64,000 nucleotides of DNA from Maribellus comscasis (lineage in GTDB: Bacteria > Bacteroidota > Bacteroidia > Bacteroidales > Prolixibacteraceae): the NCBI RefSeq assembly GCF_009762775.1, contig NZ_CP046401.1:2294001-2358000 (forward strand), in the 5' to 3' direction. Shown here piece after piece: positions 7,361 through 17,146 of this stretch. Position 1 is the first letter of the stretch, and each line of letters begins with the position of its first letter. Position numbers and translations under genes: made by a program. The notes under the pieces were generated by a model. The model was not told the origin of the DNA and ran no database searches. It was given only the letters and a program-made list of their open reading frames with translations.

Positions 7361-8141
7361 ATGCAAACGAATCGCGAAAATATTTTACGGTACCTACTTT
7401 TAATTCCATTGTCGCTTCTTCATCGCAAACAACAATGCCGCCCGGATGCATTTGCAGTGTCGATAATGTCCACATATGATTTATACCCTCTTCAACTACT
7501 TTTTGCAGCGCCCTGGCTTTTTTATAACCGTTTACAACAATCAAAACCTCTTTGGCATCCATAACAGTTTGAACCCCCACAGTAAGAGCTTGTTTGGGAA
7601 CTTTTGTAATGTCATTATCAAAAAAACGCGAATTGGCAACAACGGTATCATAGTTTAAATCGACCAATCTTGTTCGCGATGTCAACGGAGAACCGGGAAT
7701 ATTAAAAGCCAGGTGGCCGTCAGCTCCCATTCCTCCAAGAAATAAATGAATACCTCCAACTGCTTTTATTTTTTCCTCGTAATCAGAACATTCCTTTAAC
7801 ACATCTTTAGCATTTCCGTTCAAAATATGAATGTTCTCTTTTTCTATATCAATATGATTAAAGAAATTTTCGAACATAAAAGTATGGTAACTTTCAGCAT
7901 GCTCCTCTGGCAGGCCAACATACTCATCCATATTAAATGTAATTACATGGGCAAATGAAACGATTCCGGCTTTATTTAACCGAATTAATTCTTGGTATGT
8001 ACCCACAGGAGTGGAGCCGGTTGGAAGACCCAATACAAAGGGTCTTTTTTCGTTGGGTTGATACTCGTTTATTCTTTTTGCAATATAGTCAGCAGTCCAC
8101 TTGCTTAACTCCTCATAATTTTTTTGAATAACTAATTTCAT
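7359..8141 (-). CDS. nagB: Glucosamine-6-phosphate deaminase
   Basis: 260 residues, collinear with E. coli NagB. It converts glucosamine-6-phosphate to fructose-6-phosphate and ammonia in the cytoplasm. The phosphate loop [11 protein letters not shown] (39-49), Asp72 (NMDEYVGL), Asp141 and His143 (GADGHLAFN) and the ANSRFFDND segment are all present. Glu148 of the E. coli catalytic triad is Ile148 here (FNIPGSPL), which is unusual. It is the last gene of a minus-strand operon after a ROK repressor and a NagB/PIG-L fusion. Other members of the SIS/NagB isomerase family are less likely given the near full-length match. Confidence 0.9.
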   Translation of the reverse strand: MKLVIQKNYEELSKWTADYIAKRINEYQPNEKRPFVLGLPTGSTPVGTYQELIRLNKAGIVSFAHVITFNMDEYVGLPEEHAESYHTFMFENFFNHIDIEKENIHILNGNAKDVLKECSDYEEKIKAVGGIHLFLGGMGADGHLAFNIPGSPLTSRTRLVDLNYDTVVANSRFFDNDITKVPKQALTVGVQTVMDAKEVLIVVNGYKKARALQKVVEEGINHMWTLSTLQMHPGGIVVCDEEATMELKVGTVKYFRDSFA

Positions 8142-8156
8142 TTCGGTTTACTGATT

Positions 8157-10481
8157 TTAAAAAATTCCTTCCATTGATTTTTCAAGAGAAAATGCCTCTT
8201 CAAGAAACTGTTCAACATTTAATTCATGCAAATATATCATCCCGTGTGTTGCTCTTAACAATGCTGAGTCATTTTGATAAAAAAAGTTCTTTCCCAATAA
8301 AAACTGAATTTGCTTGTGTTGCTCCACCCAAACACGTTGCGCGACATCGCTAAATTTTCCATCGAGTTGGTAACTTGGAAACGATGCGTTTACCTGCGTA
8401 ACATAACACTCTGAAAACGACTTGTCCAGTGTGGCTAAAGCATTTAAAGAAACAGGCACAAGAACCTCTACATCCCACGGATTATATTTAAACCAAACAT
8501 TACGGTAGCCAATAATCCGCAAGTTACTTAAATCTTCTTCCTTGTTCCATTCTTCAACTGCCCTTGCAATTGCCTGTAATACTTTGTAATGTGTATCTGG
8601 TCCACTTCCCTGCGGATCCATTGTTAAACTTATTACGGTTGGCTTGTATTTCCTGAATTCTTCAAGAATCGGCAAAACATCGCGCTCTTTATCGGGCTGA
8701 CTCGAAGACCCGCCTCTTTGGTAAAAACCAAGTCTCCAGTGATGAACGTTTTTTACAGATATCCCGTAGTGTGCCCACACCAATTCCTCTTCAAGCTCCC
8801 GAATCATCCCCTTTAACTTCTGGATTTCAGGAGGATTGTTTCCACCGTCGTATGTACTCTCAAGCGATTCAATAATTTCTTTTATTACCTGTTTCAGGCC
8901 TTTCTCATCTTTTATATCCCAGATTGAAACCAATGCACGAACCGCACGGTGACAAACTCCACGTCTTTTTTCATCACCATTCTGTGCTGCAATATTATCC
9001 AGATAATGGTAAATATCCTTGTCCCACTTAAATTTGTAGCCTGAATCAAAAAAATCGGGAAAATTGATCATTTCTATTTTTCCCTGATTTATCAAATCAC
9101 GTGTATCAACAAGCAAATCTTTCAGGAAATGATTGGTTACCGCATTAAAGCCGGAAGTAGCCACGGCAAAATGCATCTCGTTGCTGGCATCACGCGATTG
9201 ACGATTTGTTACTGGCATAATTCCCAGCATAATATCATCGTGGTGCGGGCCGGTGTGATAATATACCTGGTTGACTTCTTTATGCATTCCACGTTCGAGT
9301 TTGACTAAAATAGAGTCAATAACACTCTGAACAGTATTCTCATTCAAATCCGGAATCTGGCTGCAATATTTATCGGCTTTTAAATCTTCAAGGGTCAATT
9401 TACCTCCAAACTTGTTTATCTTCCTGCAAAGTTCGATAACAGCTCGTTCCGTCTTTTTATGCGTCCATGGCCCGCAGTTATAAAAACATTCAATGCTATC
9501 TTCCAGTTTTACAGTAGCACTTTCGGTAAGATAGAAACGGCTGTTTTTTAATTTTTGCAGAGAAGATGCCGGATAATTTACTACTGGCTCTCGTTCCAAA
9601 GAATCTTTTATTGTATCGGCAATAGCCTCTCCTGCCGCATAAATTATAGCTTTATTTTCAGGATTAAACCGGAGCGTGCCTAAGCCGATGGTAATCACCA
9701 AACGTTTGCGCGAAACCTCTATTCCGCCCAAATCAGCTGCAGTTATCGCCTGCGTTTCAAAATTGGTTTCTTTTAAACGCGTGGAGGAAAAATGATCGGA
9801 GCCACGGGTATTAAATGCAATATTCCCATCTGGTCCGATTCCACCAAGAAAAAATCCGATCCCACCTTTTTCCCTTATTTGGTTTTCATAATTCGTGCAC
9901 CAATTGTCAATTTTAAAAATCGACTCCTGCTGCAACTGTTCCATTTGCGTTTTTGCCTCCCTGTATCGCAGGGTTAAGTCAATGCTATAATCCGGAAAAA
10001 TTTCGCTAAAATGTTTATTTTGGGCCAATTCAATCTCATCGGAATTTATTAACAGTGCATTCTTTCTATCCAGGCCAAACCCTTCAATGTAATACTTCCC
10101 GGCGTAGTTACATAAACTGTTATGCTGATCCGAACTTATGGGGTAAAACTCACCCATTTGAACAAACTGCAAGTCTTTCAAAACAGGTTTTTTAGTTGCT
10201 CCCAACCCATATTTTACAAGTGCATCCTTTGTTTTTTTATTACCCCAATTTTCAAGAATTAGTTTTGTATAATTCAAAAAGTGCTGGGCAGTCTTCCCTG
10301 TTGGTAAACTTACAACTCCATCCGGATTTTCACTCACCCACTCCAAAAAACTCATGGCAGAAAGCAGCCCTAGTTTTGGAAAACTATCAACCGGGATATA
10401 TGGAATCCGAGTGGTAATTTTTCCCAATCCTGCCTCTTTAAAAAATGCCTCTTCAACTTTTGAAAAATTTAATTCCATCAT
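8157..10481 (-). CDS. NagB-like domain fused to PIG-L/LmbE-type deacetylase domain
   Basis: 774 residues from the ATG at 10481. A longer frame from 10517 would overlap the upstream gene and adds nothing conserved. Residues 1-330 resemble NagB (SLPTGKTAQHF, FFLGGIGPDGNIAFNTRG), but Asp72, His143 and Glu148 of E. coli NagB align with Gly, Asn220 and Thr225, so deamination is unlikely. Residues 400-774 contain a PIG-L/LmbE-like zinc motif, YHTGPHHDD (His413, Asp415, Asp416), normally HPDDE; these enzymes N-deacetylate amino sugars. It lies 4 bp after the ROK repressor and 15 bp before nagB. A plausible role is deacetylation of an amino-sugar phosphate that feeds NagB. Confidence 0.85.
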   Translation of the reverse strand: MMELNFSKVEEAFFKEAGLGKITTRIPYIPVDSFPKLGLLSAMSFLEWVSENPDGVVSLPTGKTAQHFLNYTKLILENWGNKKTKDALVKYGLGATKKPVLKDLQFVQMGEFYPISSDQHNSLCNYAGKYYIEGFGLDRKNALLINSDEIELAQNKHFSEIFPDYSIDLTLRYREAKTQMEQLQQESIFKIDNWCTNYENQIREKGGIGFFLGGIGPDGNIAFNTRGSDHFSSTRLKETNFETQAITAADLGGIEVSRKRLVITIGLGTLRFNPENKAIIYAAGEAIADTIKDSLEREPVVNYPASSLQKLKNSRFYLTESATVKLEDSIECFYNCGPWTHKKTERAVIELCRKINKFGGKLTLEDLKADKYCSQIPDLNENTVQSVIDSILVKLERGMHKEVNQVYYHTGPHHDDIMLGIMPVTNRQSRDASNEMHFAVATSGFNAVTNHFLKDLLVDTRDLINQGKIEMINFPDFFDSGYKFKWDKDIYHYLDNIAAQNGDEKRRGVCHRAVRALVSIWDIKDEKGLKQVIKEIIESLESTYDGGNNPPEIQKLKGMIRELEEELVWAHYGISVKNVHHWRLGFYQRGGSSSQPDKERDVLPILEEFRKYKPTVISLTMDPQGSGPDTHYKVLQAIARAVEEWNKEEDLSNLRIIGYRNVWFKYNPWDVEVLVPVSLNALATLDKSFSECYVTQVNASFPSYQLDGKFSDVAQRVWVEQHKQIQFLLGKNFFYQNDSALLRATHGMIYLHELNVEQFLEEAFSLEKSMEGIF

Positions 10482-10485
10482 TTTA

Positions 10486-11706
10486 TTATTTTGAAAAAGA
10501 TATTTTCTCCAATGCATAAGCAGCAGCTCCCATTGTTCCTGCTTTTGCGCCTAATTCTGAAAATTTTATCTCGGTATCATTGCTTATATCGCGATTGCTA
10601 AACGTTTGAATTGCCTGTTGGATGGGAGCCAGAATAAACTGACTGGCTTCTGCAACCTTGCCGCTAACAATAATGAGTTCGGGATTAAATATTTGAATCA
10701 GGTATACCATTCCTCTTCCAAGCCAGTAACCCACATCAGTAAAAAGCGAAATAGCAAACTGATCGCCTGAATTAGCCGCCTGAATTACATTTGAAATTTC
10801 TATTTTGTCAGTTTCTCCATCTACCAGCTCCAATATTAAAGATGAGTTTCCGTCTTTAATTCCTTGTTTAGCCATCCGCGCAATTGCAGTTGCCGAGGCT
10901 ATGGTTTCCAAACACCCTTTTTTCCCGCAGCTACAGAGTTCTCCGTTATCTACAATCGGAAGGTGTCCAAATTCTCCGGAGAAACCCGATTTGCCGTTGT
11001 ATAATTTACCACTTACAATTATTCCCAAACCCAGTCCCCAGTCAGCCTGAAGCATCAAAACATTCTTTTTATTTTTTGCCAGGCCAAAATGTTGTTCAGC
11101 AAAAGTCCTTAATTTTGAATCGTGATTAAAATATACCGGGATACCAAAAATTTTGTGCAATTCTTCGTACAAATCCGGAATATGGGGGAAATAAGTCTTG
11201 TTCACTCCTTTTTTCTCATTTATCAGCCCCGGTAATTCAATACCCGCCACCAGTATCTTCTCCCTCAAAATATTACTTTCATTTACAACTTTTTCCAGCG
11301 CCTTATTTACTTCATTAAAAATACCAATGTCGGAATGAACTTTAATCGGGAAATAATGCGGACCACTTACTTCCTCGTTGCTGGCATTAAAAATGGAAAT
11401 TATGGTTCGTTTAATATTTATTGTAATTCCAACTACATAAAAACCATCTTCAACAAGACCATAAATATTGGGCCGCCGGCCACCACTCGAATCTCCGCGA
11501 CCAAGATCTTTTACCAATCCGTCGTCGATTAACTCAATGAGCAAACTGTTAATCTTTGGAGTACTCAGTTTCACAATTTTAGAGAGTTCTGAGTTGGATA
11601 AAGAGCCGTCGAAATAAATAGCTCTTAAGATTTGTTTCTTGTGGCTGATCTTTTTCAATTCAACCGCCTGACTTTGTCCTCCGGTATTTTTAAATAGGTG
11701 TTCCAT
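10486..11706 (-). CDS. ROK-family transcriptional regulator (NagC/Mlc/XylR type)
   Basis: 406 residues. An N-terminal winged helix (about 20-80; SNSELSKIVKLSTPKINSLL) precedes a ROK domain with VAGIELPGLIN and the zinc motif CSCGKKGCLETIAS. Such regulators repress sugar genes and release DNA when bound to a sugar phosphate. It heads the operon with the NagB/PIG-L fusion and nagB, so glucosamine-6-P or GlcNAc-6-P is a likely inducer. An 11-bp perfect palindrome 46 bp upstream may be its own operator. Confidence 0.9.
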   Translation of the reverse strand: MEHLFKNTGGQSQAVELKKISHKKQILRAIYFDGSLSNSELSKIVKLSTPKINSLLIELIDDGLVKDLGRGDSSGGRRPNIYGLVEDGFYVVGITINIKRTIISIFNASNEEVSGPHYFPIKVHSDIGIFNEVNKALEKVVNESNILREKILVAGIELPGLINEKKGVNKTYFPHIPDLYEELHKIFGIPVYFNHDSKLRTFAEQHFGLAKNKKNVLMLQADWGLGLGIIVSGKLYNGKSGFSGEFGHLPIVDNGELCSCGKKGCLETIASATAIARMAKQGIKDGNSSLILELVDGETDKIEISNVIQAANSGDQFAISLFTDVGYWLGRGMVYLIQIFNPELIIVSGKVAEASQFILAPIQQAIQTFSNRDISNDTEIKFSELGAKAGTMGAAAYALEKISFSK

Positions 11707-11751
11707 ATAATTTCGCTTGCGAAGATCGGAATAAAATTTTTATTACAAAAG

Positions 11752-11778
11752 AATCTTTTTAAAAAAATTAAAAAGATT
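11752..11778. promoter_or_regulatory. Palindromic operator-like site before the ROK regulator
   Basis: AATCTTTTTAA, five A residues, then TTAAAAAGATT form a perfect 11-bp inverted repeat. It lies in the 197-bp divergent gap between the ROK regulator and the PHP gene. AT-rich palindromes of this kind are typical ROK targets. The repressor is inferred. Confidence 0.45.
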
Positions 11779-11903
11779 GTGGCCTTTTTGTTAAATTTAG
11801 CGATTCGTTTACAATTCATAAATTTTTAATACTGGATATATTTCAAACTTGAACAAAATAGCAGATATTTACTCATTCATTCAACCACTTAAGAATTGAA
11901 ATT

Positions 11904-13019
11904 ATGTGCACTAAAAAACAAATTATACTATGGTTTTTTATATTCTTTACGGGAATTGTTTCCGGGCAATCAAGAAAAATAATAAACATTCCTGATATCC
12001 CTGGCTATCAGACTTTAAAATGTGATTTTCATATACACACCGTTTTTTCTGACGGAACAGTTTGGCCAACAGTAAGAGTAGAGGAAGCGTGGGAAGAAGG
12101 TCTTGATGCAATTGCTATCTCCGATCACATTGAATACAGGCCCCATTCCAAAGATGTGGTTGCAGATCACAATCGTTCGTTTGAAATTGCAGAACCGCTG
12201 GCTCAACAAAAAAATGTTGTTTTAATACGCGCAGCAGAGATAACACGCAGTATGCCGCCGGGACATTTAAATGCATTATTTATCCGAAACGCCAATTTAC
12301 TTGAACGGGACGATGTTATGGATGCAATAAAAGAAGCACGCGAACAAGGCGCATTTATTTTCTGGAATCATCCCGGCTGGAAGGCGCAGCAACCAGACTC
12401 AACCCTTTGGTGGGAAGAACATACCGAATTACTCGACAATGGCTTACTACATGGCATCGAAGTTTATAACAGCAGTGAATATTACCCCGAAGCTTTAGAG
12501 TGGGCAAATGAAAAAAACCTTACCATGCTCTGCAACTCTGATGTTCATGACCCTATCAGAATGTCGTATGATTTGTCCACCGGGCACAGACCCATGACAC
12601 TTGTATTTGCAAAGAGCAAAACCACCGGAGGTATTAAGGAAGCATTATTTAGCCAAAGAACTGCAGTGTATTATGACAAGACTTTGATAGGGAAATCTGA
12701 AATTCTGGAGCCATTATTTTTTGCTTCACTTGCATTTAAAGACAACCCGCTAAAAATACAGAATGGCGCAAGCAGGCGAATTGAAATAACAAATAAATCA
12801 GAGGTTGATTATGAACTGGAGCTGGTACAACCCGGAGTTGGTTTTGATGCACCTGAACATGTCATCTTAAAAGCAGGTCAAATCACTCCTTTAACAATCA
12901 GTGGAAATTCTGACGAAATTTCACAGGCTAAAACGTTGAATATATATTACGGGGTTAAAAATATGCTGCTTAATCCGGAAGAAAATCTGATTGTTACTTT
13001 TTCGTTTCGGAATTTATAA
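11904..13019 (+). CDS. Exported PHP-domain phosphoesterase
   Basis: 371 residues with an N-terminal signal peptide ending near VSGQ. The PHP metal motifs are present: DFHIHTVFSDG (41-51, His43 and His45) and AISDHIEY (72-79), followed by later His and Asp ligands in WNHPGW and CNSDVHDP. PHP proteins are metal-dependent phosphoesterases. The C-terminal 110 residues form an extra beta-rich region (EITNKSEVDYELELVQPGVGF). It is divergent from the amino-sugar operon and 15 bp before a reductase-like gene. The substrate is unknown; export suggests a periplasmic or outer-membrane role. Confidence 0.85.
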   Translation: MCTKKQIILWFFIFFTGIVSGQSRKIINIPDIPGYQTLKCDFHIHTVFSDGTVWPTVRVEEAWEEGLDAIAISDHIEYRPHSKDVVADHNRSFEIAEPLAQQKNVVLIRAAEITRSMPPGHLNALFIRNANLLERDDVMDAIKEAREQGAFIFWNHPGWKAQQPDSTLWWEEHTELLDNGLLHGIEVYNSSEYYPEALEWANEKNLTMLCNSDVHDPIRMSYDLSTGHRPMTLVFAKSKTTGGIKEALFSQRTAVYYDKTLIGKSEILEPLFFASLAFKDNPLKIQNGASRRIEITNKSEVDYELELVQPGVGFDAPEHVILKAGQITPLTISGNSDEISQAKTLNIYYGVKNMLLNPEENLIVTFSFRNL

Positions 13020-13034
13020 ACGAAAAACTAAAAA

Positions 13035-13706
13035 ATGCAGGCCAGACAACAAAAAGCTCCCGATAAACTAAAAGAATATACCCTAAACGGGAATGAAGAA
13101 ATCTCGCCAGGCGTTCATTTGATTTCTTTTGATCGTGATGTTGATTTTATCCCGGGGCAAGTAGTAAAAATTGGAATCGACACAAAAACACCACCGCGTA
13201 TTTACAGCATTTGCAGCGGAAATCATGAAAACGAGATAAAGATTCTTTTTAATATTAAAGACGATGGTTTTCTGACACCAAAACTTGCTGCTTACATTCC
13301 CGGTGATAAGATTCTGGTTTCAAAACCTTACGGAAGTTTTCTGGGATCAAAAGCCCCTGCCTGGTGTATTGCTACCGGCACAGGAATCGCACCGTTTTAC
13401 AGTATGTTTCAATCGGGTTTGTTTGAAAATAAAAGGCTCATTCACGGGGTAAGTTACCTGAATCAATTTTATTTTGAAGATGAGTTGGACTGGGCACTTG
13501 GTGAGAATTATGTCCGCTGTTGTTCACGCGAATCCTCTTGTGATGTTTACCCTGGAAGAGTCACCCGCTATCTGGCTGAACAAAGTCATTTTCCAAAACA
13601 AAAATACTACATCTGCGGGAAAGCAATTATGGTTGTCGAAATTCGCGATTTATTGATTGAAAAGGGAGTTTCTTTTGAAAATATAGTTGCCGAAATATAT
13701 TTTTGA
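13035..13706 (+). CDS. Ferredoxin-NADP reductase-like FAD/NAD(P)-binding protein
   Basis: 223 residues of the FNR fold. The FAD motif RIYSICSG (RxYS) is near residue 56 and the nucleotide-binding motif ATGTGIAPF near 113. The C-terminus ends in EIYF, as in plant-type FNR enzymes that stack an aromatic residue on the flavin. It is cytoplasmic and moves electrons between NAD(P)H and a ferredoxin or flavodoxin. A paralogue lies at 58703. It follows the PHP gene by 15 bp, though a shared pathway is not obvious. The segment CCSRESSCD is cysteine-rich and unlike the paralogue. Confidence 0.87.
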   Translation: MQARQQKAPDKLKEYTLNGNEEISPGVHLISFDRDVDFIPGQVVKIGIDTKTPPRIYSICSGNHENEIKILFNIKDDGFLTPKLAAYIPGDKILVSKPYGSFLGSKAPAWCIATGTGIAPFYSMFQSGLFENKRLIHGVSYLNQFYFEDELDWALGENYVRCCSRESSCDVYPGRVTRYLAEQSHFPKQKYYICGKAIMVVEIRDLLIEKGVSFENIVAEIYF

Positions 13707-13789
13707 GCCAATTAATAATCCCATATTTGTAACTAATATTTCGTTAGCTTTACTAATTCATAAAATCAAACTATATTAATAACATTAAA

Positions 13790-14506
13790 ATGAAAAAATC
13801 AATTTTTACACTCATTGTTTTCTTTTTGGCTTCTTCGGTGAGTGTTATCCAGGCACAAAACTTAAAAGAAATTCTAGACAAACACTTTAAAGCCATAGGT
13901 CAGGATAAGCTTACCAAAGTGGAAACATATGCAGTAAAAGCGAAAGTCAACCAGATGGGGATGGAAATCCCCATGGAAATGAAAATGAAAAGACCCGATA
14001 AATTCAGAATGGAAATGGATATGGCGGGGCAAAAAATGATTCAGGCTTTTAACGGAGAAAAAGGCTGGGTTGTCGCCCCATGGGTTAGCAACGAGCCACA
14101 GGAATTAAGCGGAGCAGAGCTCGAACAGGCAATGGCACAAGCTGATATTGACGGAGAACTATATAACTATGAGAAAAAAGGCCACAAAGTTGAGTTGGTA
14201 GGTAAAGAAAATATTGATGGCACAGAGGTGTATAACCTGAAACTGACCGATAAAAACGGGAATATAAAAAACTATTATATTGATGCTGATAAATATTTGC
14301 TCAGCCAGGTAAAAGCAAGAGCCATTTCAATGGGACAAGAAGTGAATGTAACCCAGAAAATGGTGGAATATAAAGATTTTGACGGAATAAAAATGGCTAC
14401 CAGGATCATCTCAACAACTCCAATGGGTGACGCAGAAATTATAATGGAAGATATTAAATTTAATCCTGATATTGCTGACAGCGTTTTTGAAAAACCAGCC
14501 AACTAA
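13790..14506 (+). CDS. Exported outer-membrane lipoprotein-sorting (LolA-like) protein
   Basis: 238 residues with a signal peptide ending near IQAQ. The body is a LolA/LolB-like beta half-barrel with the repeated pattern MEIPMEMKMKRPDKFRMEMDM, FNGEKGWVVAPW and TDKNGNIKNYYIDADKYL. Proteins of this group are annotated as outer membrane lipoprotein-sorting proteins in Bacteroidota, but many are not true LolA. It stands alone, with a strong terminator after it. A lipid or hydrophobic-ligand carrier function in the periplasm is likely; the ligand is unknown. Confidence 0.8.
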   Translation: MKKSIFTLIVFFLASSVSVIQAQNLKEILDKHFKAIGQDKLTKVETYAVKAKVNQMGMEIPMEMKMKRPDKFRMEMDMAGQKMIQAFNGEKGWVVAPWVSNEPQELSGAELEQAMAQADIDGELYNYEKKGHKVELVGKENIDGTEVYNLKLTDKNGNIKNYYIDADKYLLSQVKARAISMGQEVNVTQKMVEYKDFDGIKMATRIISTTPMGDAEIIMEDIKFNPDIADSVFEKPAN

Positions 14507-14527
14507 TCCAGGAATAAACAAGATAAA

Positions 14528-14568
14528 AAATGCGGTTTAATATGCATTATATTAAACCGCATTTTTAT
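14528..14568. terminator. Strong bidirectional terminator between LolA-like gene and der
   Basis: A perfect 16-bp stem (14528-14543 with 14549-14564) has a 5-nt loop, and A/T runs lie on each side. The two neighbouring genes converge on it. Confidence 0.85.
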
Positions 14569-15879
14569 TTATTTCTGTCTGAAGAAAACCTGAATCGGTA
14601 CTCCGGTAAAATCAAAATGATCGCGAATCTGGTTCTCAATATATCTTCGGTAAGGATCTTTAATGTATTGCGGCAAATTTGCAAAAAGAGCAAAAGCCGG
14701 AGTTGGCGAAGGCAATTGAGTTACATATTTAATCTTTATAAACTTACCTTTTACTGAAGGCGGTGGATAAGCTTCTACTGCTTCCAAAAGTATTTCGTTC
14801 AATTCTGAAGTTTTAATTCTCTTTTTGCGATTTTCAAAAACTTCAATTGCAGTTTCCAACGCTCTGTGAACCCGTTGTTTTGTCTTCGCTGAAATAAAAA
14901 TAATTGGCACATCGTTAAACGGAGCCAGTCGTTCCTTAATTTCGGCGGCTAATTTTTTAGTTGAGTTGGTATTTTTATCTATCAAATCCCATTTATTCAC
15001 CAGAACGACTACACCTTTTTTGTTTTTTACGATCAGGTTAAAAATATTCATATCCTGCGCTTCCACGCCACGGGTGGCATCGATCATCAGCAAACAAACA
15101 TCCGAATTTTCGATGGTTCGCACCGAACGCAAAACCGAATAAAACTCCAAATCTTCATGCACTTTTCCTTTCTTTCGCAACCCTGCAGTATCCACGATCA
15201 TAAAATCGTGGCCAAATTTGTTGTAATGCGTATGAATTGAGTCGCGCGTTGTACCAGCTACATCGGTAACAATATTTCGCTCAATGCCAATCAGTGCATT
15301 AATAAATGAAGATTTTCCGACATTTGGCCGGCCAACAACCGAAAGATGAGGCAATTCTGTTTCTTCTTCTGTCTCTTCTTTCACAGGAAAACTTGCAACC
15401 AGGTGGTCAAGTAAATCACCGGTTCCACTTCCGGTCATCGAAGAAATACAATACAGTTCTCCTAAGCCAAGCGAATAAAATTCCTGAGCATCTATAATTC
15501 GCTGGTTATTATCTACTTTGTTTACAGCGAGTATTACTTCCTTTTTGGTTCTTCTCAGAATAGCAGCAACAGCGTCATCCAAATCCGTTATCCCGGCCTC
15601 CACATCAACCAAAAACAAAATAACATCGGCCTCATCAATCGCCAAGTGAACCTGTTTATTGATTTCTGCTTCAAAAACGTCATCGGAATTTACCACATAA
15701 CCACCTGTGTCGATTATGGAAAAATCAACACCGTTCCACTGGCCTTTGCCGTAATTCCGGTCGCGGGTAACTCCCGACACCTCATCAACAATGGCCTTTC
15801 TCGACTCTGTAATCCGATTAAACAAGGTTGATTTACCTACATTTGGCCTTCCTACTATAGCTACTATTTTGCTGCTCAT
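14569..15879 (-). CDS. der: Ribosome biogenesis GTPase Der (EngA)
   Basis: 436 residues with two tandem GTPase domains. The G1 motifs are [12 protein letters not shown] (residue 10) and [12 protein letters not shown] (about 183). The G3 motifs are DTGG and DTAG, and the G4 motifs NKVD and NKWD. A KH-like C-terminal domain ends in [11 protein letters not shown]. Der is needed for 50S subunit assembly. It is co-directional with era, 129 bp downstream. The length and both G domains are normal. Confidence 0.98.
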   Translation of the reverse strand: MSSKIVAIVGRPNVGKSTLFNRITESRKAIVDEVSGVTRDRNYGKGQWNGVDFSIIDTGGYVVNSDDVFEAEINKQVHLAIDEADVILFLVDVEAGITDLDDAVAAILRRTKKEVILAVNKVDNNQRIIDAQEFYSLGLGELYCISSMTGSGTGDLLDHLVASFPVKEETEEETELPHLSVVGRPNVGKSSFINALIGIERNIVTDVAGTTRDSIHTHYNKFGHDFMIVDTAGLRKKGKVHEDLEFYSVLRSVRTIENSDVCLLMIDATRGVEAQDMNIFNLIVKNKKGVVVLVNKWDLIDKNTNSTKKLAAEIKERLAPFNDVPIIFISAKTKQRVHRALETAIEVFENRKKRIKTSELNEILLEAVEAYPPPSVKGKFIKIKYVTQLPSPTPAFALFANLPQYIKDPYRRYIENQIRDHFDFTGVPIQVFFRQK

Positions 15880-16008
15880 TTTTTGTTTAATTTTAAGGGT
15901 CTGTGCCCGTTTTTTGACTGGTGTATTTGCTCCCCTAAAAAGCCGGAGCCAAAAAAAACAATAATTTCTGAAATCTCGTTACGAAACAATTTTGTGCTTT
16001 ATTCACAA

Positions 16009-16893
16009 TTAGAATGCATCGTATCCGAACTTCTTTAATTGTCCGTCTTTTTCACGCCAGTCTTTTGCAACTTTCACATAAAGTTCCAAAAATATCTTCT
16101 TGTTAAAAAATTCCTCGGCATCTTGCCTTGCTTCCGAACCCACTTTCTTTATCATCTTTCCCTGGTGCCCGATAACAATTCCTTTTTGACTTTCGCGCGA
16201 GACATAAATTACCGCCCTCACATTAATAATTTTATCCGTTTCCTTAAACTCTTCCACCTCAATCTCCACCGAATAAGGAATCTCTTTCTGGTAATTCAGC
16301 AATATTTTTTCACGGATAATTTCCTGTAAGAAAAACCGCTCATTTCTATCGGTTAATTCATCTTTCGGAAAAAAAGGAGGACTTTCAGGAAGTAATTCCA
16401 GAATCCGGTCGAAAATAGGCTTAATATTAAACTTCTCTTTTGCTGAAATTGGGAAAACATCAGCCCCCGGGAAAGTTTCAGCCCAATAATCATAAAGTTT
16501 TACCACTTCGTCCTGATTTGACAAGTCAATTTTATTAATCAGGACAATTACCGGCATATTTGATTTTCGAACCTTTTCGATGTACTCAGGGTTTTTTCCC
16601 ATTTTCTCCTGAACATCAGTTACAAATAAAATCACGTCGGCATCAATCAGCGCAGTATCCACAAATTTCATCATGGTTTCCTGCAATTTGTAATTGGGTT
16701 TCAGTATTCCGGGAGTATCGGAATATACAATCTGAAAGTCCTCTCCACTTACTATTCCTTTGATCCGGTGCCGGGTAGTCTGCATCTTTTGTGTAATAAT
16801 CGACAACTTTTCTCCCACCAACGCATTCATTATGGTTGACTTACCAACATTCGGATTTCCAACAATATTTACAAAACCTGATTTATGTACCAT
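16009..16893 (-). CDS. era: GTPase Era
   Basis: 294 residues. The G domain has GNPNVGKSTIMN, DTPGI and NKID. The C-terminal KH domain (KGIVIGHQGKMIKKVGSEARQDAEEFFNKKIFLELYVKV, read as separate segments) ends in the usual W(R/H)-rich tail. Era binds the 3' end of 16S rRNA and helps mature the 30S subunit. It precedes der on the same strand, a common pairing in Bacteroidota. Length is typical. Confidence 0.98.
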   Translation of the reverse strand: MVHKSGFVNIVGNPNVGKSTIMNALVGEKLSIITQKMQTTRHRIKGIVSGEDFQIVYSDTPGILKPNYKLQETMMKFVDTALIDADVILFVTDVQEKMGKNPEYIEKVRKSNMPVIVLINKIDLSNQDEVVKLYDYWAETFPGADVFPISAKEKFNIKPIFDRILELLPESPPFFPKDELTDRNERFFLQEIIREKILLNYQKEIPYSVEIEVEEFKETDKIINVRAVIYVSRESQKGIVIGHQGKMIKKVGSEARQDAEEFFNKKIFLELYVKVAKDWREKDGQLKKFGYDAF

Positions 16894-17146
16894 TTTTTAC
16901 CTTTTCACAATGTTGTCTGTTTCCCCTTTAACAGATTCTAATTCAAAACTCAATGTATTAAAAATCAGCGCAAAGATAATCTATTTGAATTAGCTACAAT
17001 AAACACCTCGAAATTGTTTCAATTCTATAAAAGAAATGTTATTCTATTTGCCACCACAAGTGTCATTTGGCAAGATTTATCTTTGAAATCTGCATCATTT
17101 TTTGTATATTAAAACATAACCGTCTCTCTCTCAAAAAACTTTAGTC

